From Stigmatella erecta (GTDB taxonomy: Bacteria > Myxococcota > Myxococcia > Myxococcales > Myxococcaceae), in assembly GCF_900111745.1 (NCBI RefSeq), contig NZ_FOIJ01000010.1:248001-312000 (forward strand): a stretch of DNA of 64,000 nt, given 5' to 3'. Made by a program: the position numbers and the translations under genes. The first letter of the stretch is position 1. Every line of letters starts with the position of its first letter. Positions 1-8,446 of the stretch are shown piece after piece. The notes below the pieces were generated by a model. It worked only from the letters and a program-made list of their open reading frames with translations. It searched no databases and was not told the DNA's origin.

Positions 1-121
1 TAAAACGAGGAAAAACCGCATTTTGTCGGTCTGGCGGGAATGATCCGCGGGGGAGGCGCAACCAAAGGGCGGTTTGAACGACAATCAGGCAACGATTCAC
101 TTTTTTAAAGAGGGCCTCTCT

Positions 122-1861
122 TTGACCACCACGTCTTCTGTGAAGCCGAGCACCTATTCCGTTCGCAGCGGTGACACCCTCAACAAGCTGGCGGAGCGCT
201 TTGGAACGACCGCCACCGCGCTGGCTCAGAAGAACGGCATCTCGAACCCGAATCAGATCAAGGCCGGCCAGAAGCTCGTCATCCCGGACAGCTTCGAGGC
301 AGCCCCCGCCGCCCAGCCCTCCCGCGCGGCCAACACCACCGCCGCTGCGAACACCACCGCCGCCGGTCCTGCCCGGGACAGCAACGGCCGTGAGTACCCC
401 ACCTCGAGCGACGGCACGCCCATGTTCAAGCAGGGCGATGCCGAGTGGGGCAAGCGCACCCTGGGCAAGAGCTCCAGCGTGGGCGCCGCCGGCTGCGCGA
501 TGACGGCCACCGCCATGGCGGTCAGCAAGATCTCCGGGAAGACGATCAACCCCGGCCAGATGGACGCCTACCTGGACAAGAACGGCGGCTACTCCGGCAA
601 CGGCCTGAACTGGGACAAGGCGGCCCAGATGGGTGGCCTGCACGCCAGCAGCGCGGCGTGGAACCTGGACACCATCAACAAGCAGGTGGACGCGGGCCGC
701 CCGGTGGTCGTGGGCGTGGACTACAAGGCCGGCAGCAACGGCGGCGCCAACGGCACCGACCACTGGATCGCCATCACCGGTCGCGGCCAGGAGAACGGCA
801 AGCCCGTCTACTACGCGAATGATCCGGCCACCGGCAAGCAGATCACCCTGAGCCAGGATGGCAACACGCTCAAGGGCGGCCCCCAGGGCTACAAGACGAC
901 CGGCCAGCTGCGCACGTTCTCGGGCGGCAACCCCCCGCGCCCGGGCACCGTGGCCCAGCCCCCCGCGGGCCAGACCCCGAGCACCGGCGGCACCCCGGCC
1001 CCCACCGCTCCCACCACCCCCACCACCCCCGCGGCCAGCAACGGCTCGCTGAAGGGCACGACGCTGCCCAGCGAGCACCTGAAGCGCGGCTCCACGGGCC
1101 AGGGCGTGGAGCAGCTCCAGGACGCGCTCGTGAAGACGGGCTACATGACCAAGGCGCAGGTGGCCACGGGCCCCGGCACCTTCGGCCCGAAGACCGAGGC
1201 GGCGCTCAAGAAGTTCCAGAAGGACCACGGCGTGGAGGCCATCGGCGAGTACGGCCCCAAGACGCGCGCGGCCTTCGAGAAGCTCGGCGCGAAGATCGGC
1301 GGCGCCACGGGTGGCACGCCCAGCACCGGCACCCCGAGCACCGGCACCCCGAGCACCGGCACCCCCAGCACGGGCGGCGTGACGGGCCCGCTGCCCAAGA
1401 CGGGCAACGCGTTCATGGACAAGATGGCGGCCGACGCCATCAAGAGCCAGCGTGAGACGGGCGTGCCCGCCTCGGTGACGCTGGCGCAGGCGGCGCTGGA
1501 GAGCGGCTGGGGCAAGTCGGGCCTGTCGACGAAGGGCAACAACTTCTTCGGCATCAAGGGCAAGGGCCCCGCGGGCAGCGTCACCATGCCGACCAAGGAG
1601 TTCCTCGGCGGCAAGTGGGTGACGGTGGACGCGCCCTTCCGCAAGTACAACTCGCCGGCCGAGTCCTTCGCGGACCATGGCAAGTTCCTGCGCGAGAACA
1701 AGCGGTACGCCGAGGCCTTCAAGCACACGGGCGACGCGGAGCGCTTCGCGAAGGAGATCCACAAGGCCGGCTACGCCACGGACCCTGAGTACTCGAACAA
1801 GCTCATCGGGATGATCAACAAGTACGGCCTGGAGCGCTTCGACGCCATCGGCCGCCAGTAA
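122..1861 (+). CDS. LysM / C39-like / peptidoglycan-binding / glucosaminidase cell-wall hydrolase
   Basis: Modular cell-wall protein of 579 aa. In order: a LysM repeat (about residues 11-55, YSVRSGDTL), an Ala/Thr linker, a C39-like papain-fold peptidase region (about 95-270, with GAAGCAMTA carrying the likely nucleophilic Cys and DHWIAITG the likely His), a Pro/Thr linker, a peptidoglycan-binding domain (LKRGSTGQGVEQLQ, about 340-395), four GTPST repeats, and a C-terminal FlgJ-type glucosaminidase domain (about 425-579; ALESGWGKSG with the probable catalytic Glu). It should bind and cleave peptidoglycan. No classical signal peptide is visible, so the export route is unknown. A TTG at 122 is preceded by AAAGAGGG at 107-114; another in-frame TTG at 74 would add 16 residues. 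A strong hairpin terminator follows. The domain calls are firm; the substrate of the C39-like part is inference. Confidence 0.85.
   Translation: MTTTSSVKPSTYSVRSGDTLNKLAERFGTTATALAQKNGISNPNQIKAGQKLVIPDSFEAAPAAQPSRAANTTAAANTTAAGPARDSNGREYPTSSDGTPMFKQGDAEWGKRTLGKSSSVGAAGCAMTATAMAVSKISGKTINPGQMDAYLDKNGGYSGNGLNWDKAAQMGGLHASSAAWNLDTINKQVDAGRPVVVGVDYKAGSNGGANGTDHWIAITGRGQENGKPVYYANDPATGKQITLSQDGNTLKGGPQGYKTTGQLRTFSGGNPPRPGTVAQPPAGQTPSTGGTPAPTAPTTPTTPAASNGSLKGTTLPSEHLKRGSTGQGVEQLQDALVKTGYMTKAQVATGPGTFGPKTEAALKKFQKDHGVEAIGEYGPKTRAAFEKLGAKIGGATGGTPSTGTPSTGTPSTGTPSTGGVTGPLPKTGNAFMDKMAADAIKSQRETGVPASVTLAQAALESGWGKSGLSTKGNNFFGIKGKGPAGSVTMPTKEFLGGKWVTVDAPFRKYNSPAESFADHGKFLRENKRYAEAFKHTGDAERFAKEIHKAGYATDPEYSNKLIGMINKYGLERFDAIGRQ
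1313..1372 (+). repeat. Four 15-bp tandem repeats encoding GTPST linker
   Basis: Four consecutive 15-bp units encode Gly-Thr-Pro-Ser-Thr and differ only at silent third positions. They form the flexible linker between the peptidoglycan-binding and glucosaminidase domains of the surrounding gene. Copy number may vary between strains by slippage. Confidence 0.9.
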
Positions 1862-1887
1862 GCGGCAGGCAGGCCCCTGAAGTCACG

Positions 1888-1932
1888 AGGACCGCGCGCC
1901 CCGGAGCCAGGGGGCCGCGGTCCTTGTCTTTT
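1888..1932 (+). terminator. Rho-independent terminator after the cell-wall hydrolase
   Basis: A perfect 9-bp stem (AGGACCGCG at 1888-1896 with CGCGGTCCT at 1916-1924) is followed by TGTCTTTT. It lies 26 bases after the stop codon. Confidence 0.85.
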
Positions 1933-2041
1933 GAGGCCCCAGGCGCTGCCTTGCCTGGCTGGGTGGGAGGGGGGCCAGCAGCGGGGAAGGCCGGGCCGGA
2001 GCCACATGCGCACCCTTTGAGTCTGCAAAGGAGCGACAGCG

Positions 2042-2461
2042 ATGGATCGAGCGCAGCGTTTCGTGGACGCACTGGCGAAGCTGGAAGAGAACGGAGAGCT
2101 GGAGGCGCTGGTCTCGCTCTTCGCGGAGGATGCGCAGGTGAGCAACGCGGCCTCCTCGCACCGGTTCTCGGGCCAGGACGGTGCGCGGGAGTTCTGGCGC
2201 CACTACAAGGGCACGCTCAAGCAGGTGAAGTCCACCTTCCGGAACATGATCGAATCCGGGGACCGGGTGGCGCTGGAGTGGGAGTCCAACGGCACGGCCC
2301 ACAACGGCAAGGCGGTCAGCTACGAGGGCGTCTCCATCATCGAATGGGATGGAGACCGCATCTGCCGCTTCTACGCCTACTTCGACCCGGAGCTGCTGGG
2401 GCGGGAAATCACGGACGGGGTGGCGCCGCGCTCGGAGCCTCCCGCGACGACGCCCGCGTAG
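2042..2461 (+). CDS. NTF2-like / SnoaL-type protein
   Basis: A 139-aa protein with the cone-shaped NTF2/SnoaL pattern: a leading helix (MDRAQRFVDALAKLE), LFAEDAQVS, GARE-WRHYKGT and a C-terminal strand RICRFYAYFDP. Members range from ketosteroid isomerase-like enzymes to ligand-binding proteins without catalysis, so no substrate can be assigned. The ATG has AAAGGAG about 8 bases upstream. It follows the terminator of the upstream gene and is convergent with the membrane operon that begins one base after its stop, so it is probably monocistronic. Confidence 0.8.
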   Translation: MDRAQRFVDALAKLEENGELEALVSLFAEDAQVSNAASSHRFSGQDGAREFWRHYKGTLKQVKSTFRNMIESGDRVALEWESNGTAHNGKAVSYEGVSIIEWDGDRICRFYAYFDPELLGREITDGVAPRSEPPATTPA

Positions 2462-2462
2462 C

Positions 2463-3113
2463 TCAGGCGGCGCGGACTTCCTCCAGGGTGCGGCACAGCT
2501 CATCGATGGTGTCGGTGAGCTCGCGGGCGCGCCCGGCCGCATGCGCGGTGGCGCCCTCGTACCGCAGCAGGGTGAGGCGCGTGGCCAGCTCTCCGGCGCG
2601 GGCCAGCGCCCGCTCCAGGTCCGCCCGGGCCTGGGCGCGCAGGCCCTCCAGGCGCGCGAGGTGGGCCAGGCGCTCGCGGAGGATGTCGGCCACGGGCTGG
2701 GCGTCGGCGTGGGCCTCCAGCGAGGCCAGCTCCTGCGCCAGGGCCTTGCCATCGTGCGCGGGCAGGGCCAGCACCGCGTCCAGCTCGGCGAGCCGCTGGG
2801 CGGCGGCGCGCAGCGTGGTGCCCAGCACGCGCACCCGGTGGGTCTCCAGCGTCAGCGGATCTCCCAGCTCGCGGCCGAGCCTCTGGAGCGCGTCGTGGAG
2901 CGTGGCCTCGGCGGCCTCGATGCGGCCCCCCTCACAGCCCGGGGTGGCCGCGGGCGTGCTGGGCAGCAGCACGGGCAGGAAGAGGGGCCAGAGACAGGCC
3001 TGGAGCCCCAGGCGGGCCACGCCCAGGAGGCCCGGGCGGCCGGTGCGCCCGAGCAGGGTGGCCACCGCGATGCCCGCGAGCGCGTAGGCCCCCAGGGTGA
3101 CCAGGGCGATCAT
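2463..3113 (-). CDS. Membrane-anchored helical protein, third gene of membrane operon
   Basis: Unrecognised 216-aa protein. It starts with two hydrophobic segments (MIALVTLGAYALAGIAVATL and LQACLWPLFLPVLL). The rest is highly helical and rich in Ala/Leu/Arg/Glu, in a pattern compatible with a long coiled coil (about residues 65-210). The ATG shares a base with the TGA of the upstream gene (TGATG), so translation is probably coupled. The coupling suggests it works with the two polytopic membrane proteins encoded upstream. No enzymatic motif is seen. Confidence 0.75.
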   Translation of the reverse strand: MIALVTLGAYALAGIAVATLLGRTGRPGLLGVARLGLQACLWPLFLPVLLPSTPAATPGCEGGRIEAAEATLHDALQRLGRELGDPLTLETHRVRVLGTTLRAAAQRLAELDAVLALPAHDGKALAQELASLEAHADAQPVADILRERLAHLARLEGLRAQARADLERALARAGELATRLTLLRYEGATAHAAGRARELTDTIDELCRTLEEVRAA

Positions 3114-3907
3114 CAGAGCGACTCCTGGGCCGGGCCGGTCTCCGTGCTGAACTCCAGAGGCTCGGGCTGGGGGCGGCCGTCCAGGGAGTCGAGGTTGGAG
3201 CGCAGGAGGGTGGTGGCGGCATCGAAGGCGCTGCTCTCCAGGGGGCGGAAGGCCACGGTGGGGCTGCCCGGCGTGCCGACGAAGGGGCGCACCACCCAGG
3301 CCATCTGCATGCCCACCATGCCGTAGAGGGCGGTCCACGCGAGCAGGTGCAGGACGGTGCGGCCCTGGAGGCGGAGGGCCTCCACGAGCACCCAGATGCC
3401 CCGCAGGGCCGCGAAGCCCAGGAACACGAGGCTGCCGAGCATGACGTGGAAGTAGCCCGTGGGCGGGTGGTTCACGGTGTTGGCGAAGACGAGCCACACG
3501 GGGCACAGGCCCAGCAGGGTGAGGCCGGTGGTGCCCAGGGCCACGAGCGCCTCGCACACGGCCTGGAGGGCGCTGAGGCGGGCCCCCAGCAGGCGCCCAT
3601 AGACGTGGAGGGCGGGAAGACACACGGCGAGGCTGCCGAGCCCCACGAGCATGAGCTTGGGCGCGGCGGCGAGGCCCGCCAGCGGCGAGCGGGTGAAGCC
3701 CAGCAGGAAGCCAAAGGCGCCAAAGCCCGCGAGGGCACAGACGGCGAGGCGCAGGGGCAGCTCCCGCAGCTCGGAGCCCCCGGCCTGGACCTGGGCAATC
3801 AGGGCGGAGGGGTTGCGCAGCAGCAGCTCGGCGGTGCGCAGCATGCCGGTGGAGGGCAGGGCGAGGGGGGTGGACAGGGGCTCGGGGGCAGGGGTGATGG
3901 CGGACAT
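3113..3907 (-). CDS. Polytopic membrane protein, second gene of membrane operon
   Basis: Unrecognised 264-aa protein with about five or six hydrophobic helices between residues 45 and 205 (for example LRLAVCALAGFGAFGFLLGF and HVMLGSLVFLGFAALRGIWVLV), followed by a soluble tail with FVGTPGSPTVAF and a Pro/Glu-rich end. The layout resembles Yip1-type membrane domains, but that is only shape similarity. It starts 8 bases after the stop of the upstream membrane gene and overlaps the downstream gene by one base. The start ATG at 3907 was chosen because residues translated upstream of it are Arg/Pro-rich out-of-frame sequence. Confidence 0.75.
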   Translation of the reverse strand: MSAITPAPEPLSTPLALPSTGMLRTAELLLRNPSALIAQVQAGGSELRELPLRLAVCALAGFGAFGFLLGFTRSPLAGLAAAPKLMLVGLGSLAVCLPALHVYGRLLGARLSALQAVCEALVALGTTGLTLLGLCPVWLVFANTVNHPPTGYFHVMLGSLVFLGFAALRGIWVLVEALRLQGRTVLHLLAWTALYGMVGMQMAWVVRPFVGTPGSPTVAFRPLESSAFDAATTLLRSNLDSLDGRPQPEPLEFSTETGPAQESL

Positions 3908-3915
3908 GGCGGGCC

Positions 3916-4461
3916 TCAGGACAGGGAGAGCCCGGCGCCATGGGCGCACTGGGCGAAGGTGAGGGTGTGAAGGACGAGGAAGGCGAGACGGGGGAAGCCG
4001 GTGAGCGAAGCGCCCTGGCGCTGGAGGGCCTGGACGAACACGTGAACGCAGCTGAAGAGGGCCAGGGCGGTGAAGAGGAACGCGAGGACGGAGCTGATCC
4101 GCGACTCGGGGGCGGTGGCGGCGAAGAACCAGAGGATGGGCGTGGTGGAGGCGAGGCACAGCCCCAGGGTGTGAACGGCATCCCGGGCGGCGTGGAGGCA
4201 GTGGCTGGCGCCGACGTGGGGATGGCGCGTGGCCCAGAGGATGTAGAGGGCCGGGAGGCAGAGCGCCCAGGACAGCAGGGTGACGGCGGGAAGCGCGAGG
4301 GCCCACGAGAGGTGGGTGAGGCTCGCGCCCTCATGGCTGACGGCGGTGCGCAGGGCGAAACCGAAGAGGGCGGTGCCCCCGAGGCCCACGGCCAGCGGGC
4401 GCACCGAGGGCAGGGACAGCGGGGGCGCACCGCCGAGCGTGGCGAGTGAGAAGGACGGCAT
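3916..4461 (-). CDS. Polytopic membrane protein, first gene of membrane operon
   Basis: Unrecognised 181-aa protein with about four to five transmembrane helices (LAVGLGGTALFGFALRT, LALPAVTLLSWALCLPALYIL, LASTTPILWFFAAT, VLAFLFTALALFSCVHVF). The hydrophobic layout resembles that of the following gene, so the two may be distant paralogues (Yip1-like arrangement, inference). The ATG at 4461 has a GGAG eight bases upstream; a TTG at 4476 is a weaker alternative. The gene is divergent from thiD; the 187-base gap must hold both promoters. Confidence 0.75.
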   Translation of the reverse strand: MPSFSLATLGGAPPLSLPSVRPLAVGLGGTALFGFALRTAVSHEGASLTHLSWALALPAVTLLSWALCLPALYILWATRHPHVGASHCLHAARDAVHTLGLCLASTTPILWFFAATAPESRISSVLAFLFTALALFSCVHVFVQALQRQGASLTGFPRLAFLVLHTLTFAQCAHGAGLSLS

Positions 4462-4648
4462 GGGGGCTCCGTTCAAAGGGGACGGGAGCGCCCTTGTGCA
4501 CCTTCAGGGCCAGCGCCTGCCTCAGAGGGGAGCGGGCAAGCCCCGTGGCCCACCAGCCATACCCCTGCGTCCGCACGCCCGCACCTGAGGATCCAGACTT
4601 CAGTGGGCCGTCCCCGTATATCCTTCTGCCCAGGAGGAAGTGACGAGG

Positions 4649-5473
4649 ATGGAAACCCCCAGGAAGGTGGCAACGGCCCTCACCATCGCGGGTTCGGACA
4701 GCGGTGGCGGCGCGGGCATCCAGGCGGACCTGCGCACCTTCGCGTTCCACCGCGTCCATGGCACCAGCGCGCTGACCGCCGTCACCGCGCAGAACACGCA
4801 AGGCGTCAGCCGCGTGGACGTGCTGCCCGCCATGGCCGTCGCCGCCCAGGTCGAGGCGGTGGCCACCGACATCGGCGTGGATGCCCTCAAGACGGGCATG
4901 CTCGTCAATCAGCAGATCATCATCTCCGTGGCCCACCAGGTGCGCGCCCTCAAGCTCCGCCCGCTCGTGGTGGATCCCGTCATGGTCTCCCGCGCCGGCT
5001 CCCAGCTCATCGATGACCACGCCATCGGCGCCCTGCGCGAGCTGCTCTTGCCCCTGGCCACCGTCGTCACCCCCAACCGCCACGAGGCCCAGCTCCTCGC
5101 GGGCGTGGAGCTCCACACCCTGGAGGACATGCGCGAGGCCGCGCGCCGCATCCACCGGCTCGGCGCCCAGTCGGTCCTCATCAAGGGCGGCGGCATGCCC
5201 GGCCCCCTGTGTGGCACCGACGTCTGGTTCGATGGCCTGCAGTTCGAGACGCTGAACCTGGGCTTCGTGGAGACCCCCAACACCCACGGCACCGGCTGCA
5301 CCCTGTCCGCGGCCCTCACCGCGCACCTGGCCCTCGGGCGCTCCGCCCTGGAGGCCACGCGGCTCGCCAAGGCCTATGTCACCGCCGCGCTGCGTCATCC
5401 GCTGGCCCTGGGCCAGGGCAACGGCCCCTTCAGCCACTTCTTCACCCTGGGCCAAGGCCCCCAGGGTGGGTGA
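4649..5473 (+). CDS. thiD: Hydroxymethylpyrimidine/phosphomethylpyrimidine kinase ThiD
   Basis: Ribokinase-fold kinase (274 aa) that phosphorylates HMP and then HMP-P to HMP-PP for thiamine synthesis in the cytoplasm. The N-terminus [19 protein letters not shown] is the family signature. LKTGML, VVDPVM and the C-terminal anion-hole/catalytic motif [12 protein letters not shown] (catalytic Asp replaced in context TGC as usual for the family) are all present. The length is normal for ThiD. The ATG at 4649 lies 11 bases after AGGAGG; a GTG at 4640 is too close to that site. No other thi gene is nearby, and no convincing TPP riboswitch was found upstream. Confidence 0.93.
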   Translation: METPRKVATALTIAGSDSGGGAGIQADLRTFAFHRVHGTSALTAVTAQNTQGVSRVDVLPAMAVAAQVEAVATDIGVDALKTGMLVNQQIIISVAHQVRALKLRPLVVDPVMVSRAGSQLIDDHAIGALRELLLPLATVVTPNRHEAQLLAGVELHTLEDMREAARRIHRLGAQSVLIKGGGMPGPLCGTDVWFDGLQFETLNLGFVETPNTHGTGCTLSAALTAHLALGRSALEATRLAKAYVTAALRHPLALGQGNGPFSHFFTLGQGPQGG

Positions 5474-5663
5474 GAAGGGACACCCCTTTTCCGTCAGCAG
5501 GTCAAGAAAGACCCGTGGTTTCGTGTAAAGCGGGATAGCACCATGTGGGCTTGAGGCCCGCTAAAGCCGCGAAAAGACTGCGAAACCTTGGAGAATTCGC
5601 GTCGGCTGGTGAGCAGTTGTTGGCCCTGCAATTGCTACAGGGGGGAGGTCCGGAGGTGACGCC

Positions 5664-5948
5664 ATGATGATGACGGGCACCGAGAAGCTGCTCCCCTACA
5701 GCTGGAAGCACCCGAACACCTCTCCTTTCGCGGGCCGCATCGTGTCGGCCCTGCCCGTGGTGGCGCTGGATCGTGCCTGGGCGCCCGTGAACGCCGTGAA
5801 GACGGTCCGCCTCCAGCTGCCGCGCGAGCTGGTGTGGCTGGCGGGCGGCGAGGAGCGTGAGGGCTACCGCATCCTGGGCCGCCGCCTCGCCCCGGAGCTC
5901 GAGGCCGGGCGCCCCCCTCGCGTCGGTGCTTCGAGGCGCGAGGGGTGA
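5664..5948 (+). CDS. Small hypothetical protein
   Basis: A 94-aa protein of unknown function with no recognised domain. It has a basic, partly hydrophobic centre (IVSALPVVALDRAWAPVNAVKTVRLQLPRELVWLAGGEE) that could form a small beta-rich fold, and an Arg/Gly-rich tail. A purine-rich GGAGGTGACG precedes the ATG, which supports translation. It is convergent with the CBS-domain gene, whose stop lies 10 bases away. The 190 bases upstream hold no other gene. Confidence 0.55.
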   Translation: MMMTGTEKLLPYSWKHPNTSPFAGRIVSALPVVALDRAWAPVNAVKTVRLQLPRELVWLAGGEEREGYRILGRRLAPELEAGRPPRVGASRREG

Positions 5949-5958
5949 GCCCGGGGCG

Positions 5959-7131
5959 CTAGAACAGCCGCTTCCAGAAGGAGCGCCGGGACGAGATGCG
6001 CTCCAGCGCCTCCTGCACTTCCTCGTCGTAGTCGGCGCGGTGGGCGATGTCCCCCAGCGAGATGATGCCGATGAGGTGGTCGTCCCGGTCCACCACGGGG
6101 ATGCGGCGGATCTGCCGCTTGCCCATCAGCTCGATGATGCTGAAGAGGTCCTCGTCCGGGTGGACGCACTCCACGTCGTCCGTCATGACGTCCCCGGCGC
6201 GCAGCTGGTCCGGCGTCTTGCCGCCCGTGAAGGCCCGGATGACCAGGTCCCGGTCGGTGACGATGCCCACCAGCGCGCCCCGCTCGTCCACGATGGGCAC
6301 GGCGCCGCAGTCCTCGTCCTTCATGAGCTGGGCCACCTCGCGCAGGGCGCTGTCCCGGCGCAGCGTCTTCACCCCGCGCGTCATGATTTCCCGGGCGGTG
6401 AGCGGCTCGCGCTGCCAGCTGCGGCGGCCCGTGCCCTGGGCCGCCGTGCTCCGGGTGCCCACGTTCACGCCCATGCCGGGCTGACCCGGGCTGGCGTGCC
6501 CCATGCCCAGCAGCGGATCATACCGGCCAGAGGGGGACGGGCCCTGCTCGACGGGGGCGCCCCGGCGCCCGGCGGACACGCCCTGGCGGGCTGGGACGCT
6601 GTAGTCGCCGTAGGGTTGGCCCTGGGTGCCCGCGTATTCCCCGTGGTCCTCGCGCAGGCGCCCTGGCTCGCCGCCGTAGCCGCCGCGGTCCCACGCGCGG
6701 TAGTTCTCATCGCCCGGCTCGCGGCGCAGCTCCAGCGAGTGGCGCACATCCTGCTGGCCCATCCGCGCCACCTGGCCCCTGCCGATGGCGTAGCGGTCAT
6801 CCCGGTCGTCCTGTCCGTAGGGGCCCGAGGGGCCGCCGTAGCCCAGCTCCCGTGGGCTGCCTGGGCCTTGCGTGCTGGTGCGCGGCTGCGCCATGCGCAT
6901 CGCGGCGGCGCGGTGGAAGCGCCCCTGGCGCTGGGCGTATTCCTCGTCGCGCTCGGGCGCATAGCCGCTCACGCTGGACTCGGAGCGCTCGCGCGAGCCC
7001 GGCGGGGCCGCCTCGGCGGAGCGGGTGGAAACCTCCGAGTCGTGAAGGGCGACGGCCCCCACGCCGCCCTGGGGGTTGGGGCGCTGCGCGCGAACGTCGT
7101 CCCTGCCATTGTCCAAGCGTCTGTCGGCCAT
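5959..7131 (-). CDS. CBS-pair protein with long disordered N-terminus
   Basis: A 390-aa protein. Residues 1 to about 235 are low-complexity and rich in Gly, Arg, Gln, Tyr, Ser and Pro with scattered RYGQDD/GYGGP-like patches, so probably disordered. Residues about 240-370 form two CBS domains: MTRGVKTLRRDSALREVAQL with GIVTDRDLVIRA, then VMTDDVECVHPDEDL with IGIISLGDIAHRA. CBS pairs bind adenine nucleotides and regulate a partner or attached domain; no attached enzyme is present here. The C-terminus is basic (SSRRSFWKRLF). GGAG lies 7 bases before the ATG. Function unknown beyond probable nucleotide sensing. Confidence 0.85.
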   Translation of the reverse strand: MADRRLDNGRDDVRAQRPNPQGGVGAVALHDSEVSTRSAEAAPPGSRERSESSVSGYAPERDEEYAQRQGRFHRAAAMRMAQPRTSTQGPGSPRELGYGGPSGPYGQDDRDDRYAIGRGQVARMGQQDVRHSLELRREPGDENYRAWDRGGYGGEPGRLREDHGEYAGTQGQPYGDYSVPARQGVSAGRRGAPVEQGPSPSGRYDPLLGMGHASPGQPGMGVNVGTRSTAAQGTGRRSWQREPLTAREIMTRGVKTLRRDSALREVAQLMKDEDCGAVPIVDERGALVGIVTDRDLVIRAFTGGKTPDQLRAGDVMTDDVECVHPDEDLFSIIELMGKRQIRRIPVVDRDDHLIGIISLGDIAHRADYDEEVQEALERISSRRSFWKRLF

Positions 7132-7330
7132 GGTGCTCTCCAATCGGAGACGTGGGTGGGCCGCGCCCTGAATGCACGGGCACGGACACGCCAAGGCTGG
7201 CGTCTGTGTCCACGCGTACCAAGGGGGGGGCGGGAGCTTGCTCGGTGACTGCCGGCTCCCCCGCAGGCTCCCCGGCCAGGGAGCCCACCGGTGGACACCG
7301 CCTCCGGTCACGGGTCAACGCAGGGGGGGC

Positions 7331-8446
7331 TCACCTCGCCGCGAGCGACTCGCCCAGCCGCGCCAGGCCCTCGAAGCTCTCCAGCTCTCCACTGGCCTCG
7401 GGCGCGGCCACCGCCACGGAGCCCTTGGGCAGGTTCTTCGCCAGCTGCGTGAGCAGCTCCCGGTGCTCCTGGGCCCGGGTCCGCTCGCGCTGGGCGAGCT
7501 GCTCCAGCGCGTCCACGCCCGCGCTCGCCGCCGCGTCCCCCGGGGGCACCTGGCGCCGCAAGTCCTGGGGCGTGGGCAGGGTCTCCTCCCGCGCCCAGCT
7601 CCGGTTGAGCACGTACCCGGCACACGGCAGGCCCCGCTCGGTGAGCGTCTGCTGGAAGTAGCGCACCTCCTCCAGGGCCGCCGCCTCGGGCGAGGTGACG
7701 AGCAGGAAGGTGGCCTCCGCCGAGGACAGCCGCTCGCGCAGCCGGTCCGAGCGCAGGCGGATGCCGGCGAACAGCCCGCTCGTGGCGCCGATGAAGGTGC
7801 GCAGGTCGGTGGTGAACGTCTCGCCGAAGATGGTGCCCAGCACGTTGCCGATGAGCCGCGTGGCCCGCCGCCACAGGCCGCCGCCGGAGCCCTCCTGCGG
7901 GCCGAAGAGCGCCACCACGCGATCATCCAGGAAGCGCGCCAGGCGCCCCGGCGCATCGAGGAAGTCCAGCGCGTGCCGGCTCGGCGGGGTGTCCAGCACG
8001 ATGAGCTCGTGCTGGCCCTCGTGGATGTACTGGTCGAGCGCCTCGGCGGCCGCGTACTCCTGGATGCCGGCCACCAGCTCCGTCAGGAAGCCGTAGAAGC
8101 GGTGCTCCAGGATGGAGCGCACCGCCTCGGGCGAGGGGGACAGCCGCCGCACCATGCGCTCGAACACGATGCCCGGGTCCAGCATCCACACATCCAGCCG
8201 GCCCGCGCCCGCGGCCTTGCTCCCATGCAGGATGTGCGGGGCCACGGCGGTGGGCTCCGCGCCGCTCTCGGGCAGGCCCATGGCCTCCGCGAGCCGCCGC
8301 GCCGGATCAATCGTGAGCACCAGCACCTTGCGCCCCGCGCGCGCGGCGGCCACGCCCAGCGCCGCCGCCGTCGTCGTCTTGCCCACGCCGCCCGCCCCGC
8401 ACAGCACGAGCACGCGCTTGTCCCGCAGTACCGCCCTCAGGCTCAT
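7331..8446 (-). CDS. ArsA/Get3-family ATPase, second subunit
   Basis: Cytoplasmic P-loop ATPase of 371 aa in the ArsA/Get3 (SIMIBI) class. The P-loop reads CGAGGVGKTT, followed by TIDPARRLAE (switch I region), IVLDTPPSRHALDFLDAP (switch II/Walker B) and a long helical insertion (TFIGATSGLF). The signature lysine of the deviant Walker A (GKGGVGK) is replaced by Ala. Its ATG overlaps the TGA of the upstream ArsA-like gene by four bases (ATGA), implying co-translation and probably a heterodimer. No arsenic operon genes or tail-anchor partners are visible, so arsenite transport should not be assumed. Confidence 0.88.
   Translation of the reverse strand: MSLRAVLRDKRVLVLCGAGGVGKTTTAAALGVAAARAGRKVLVLTIDPARRLAEAMGLPESGAEPTAVAPHILHGSKAAGAGRLDVWMLDPGIVFERMVRRLSPSPEAVRSILEHRFYGFLTELVAGIQEYAAAEALDQYIHEGQHELIVLDTPPSRHALDFLDAPGRLARFLDDRVVALFGPQEGSGGGLWRRATRLIGNVLGTIFGETFTTDLRTFIGATSGLFAGIRLRSDRLRERLSSAEATFLLVTSPEAAALEEVRYFQQTLTERGLPCAGYVLNRSWAREETLPTPQDLRRQVPPGDAAASAGVDALEQLAQRERTRAQEHRELLTQLAKNLPKGSVAVAAPEASGELESFEGLARLGESLAAR

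Noticed and set aside
1313-1372. CRISPR-like tandem repeats
   Set aside because: The units are contiguous 15-mers in frame encoding a GTPST linker, without spacers.
4462-4648. TPP riboswitch before thiD
   Set aside because: No match to the conserved CUGAGA and ACCUGA/GGNUAAU-type elements; the ACCTGAGG present is isolated.
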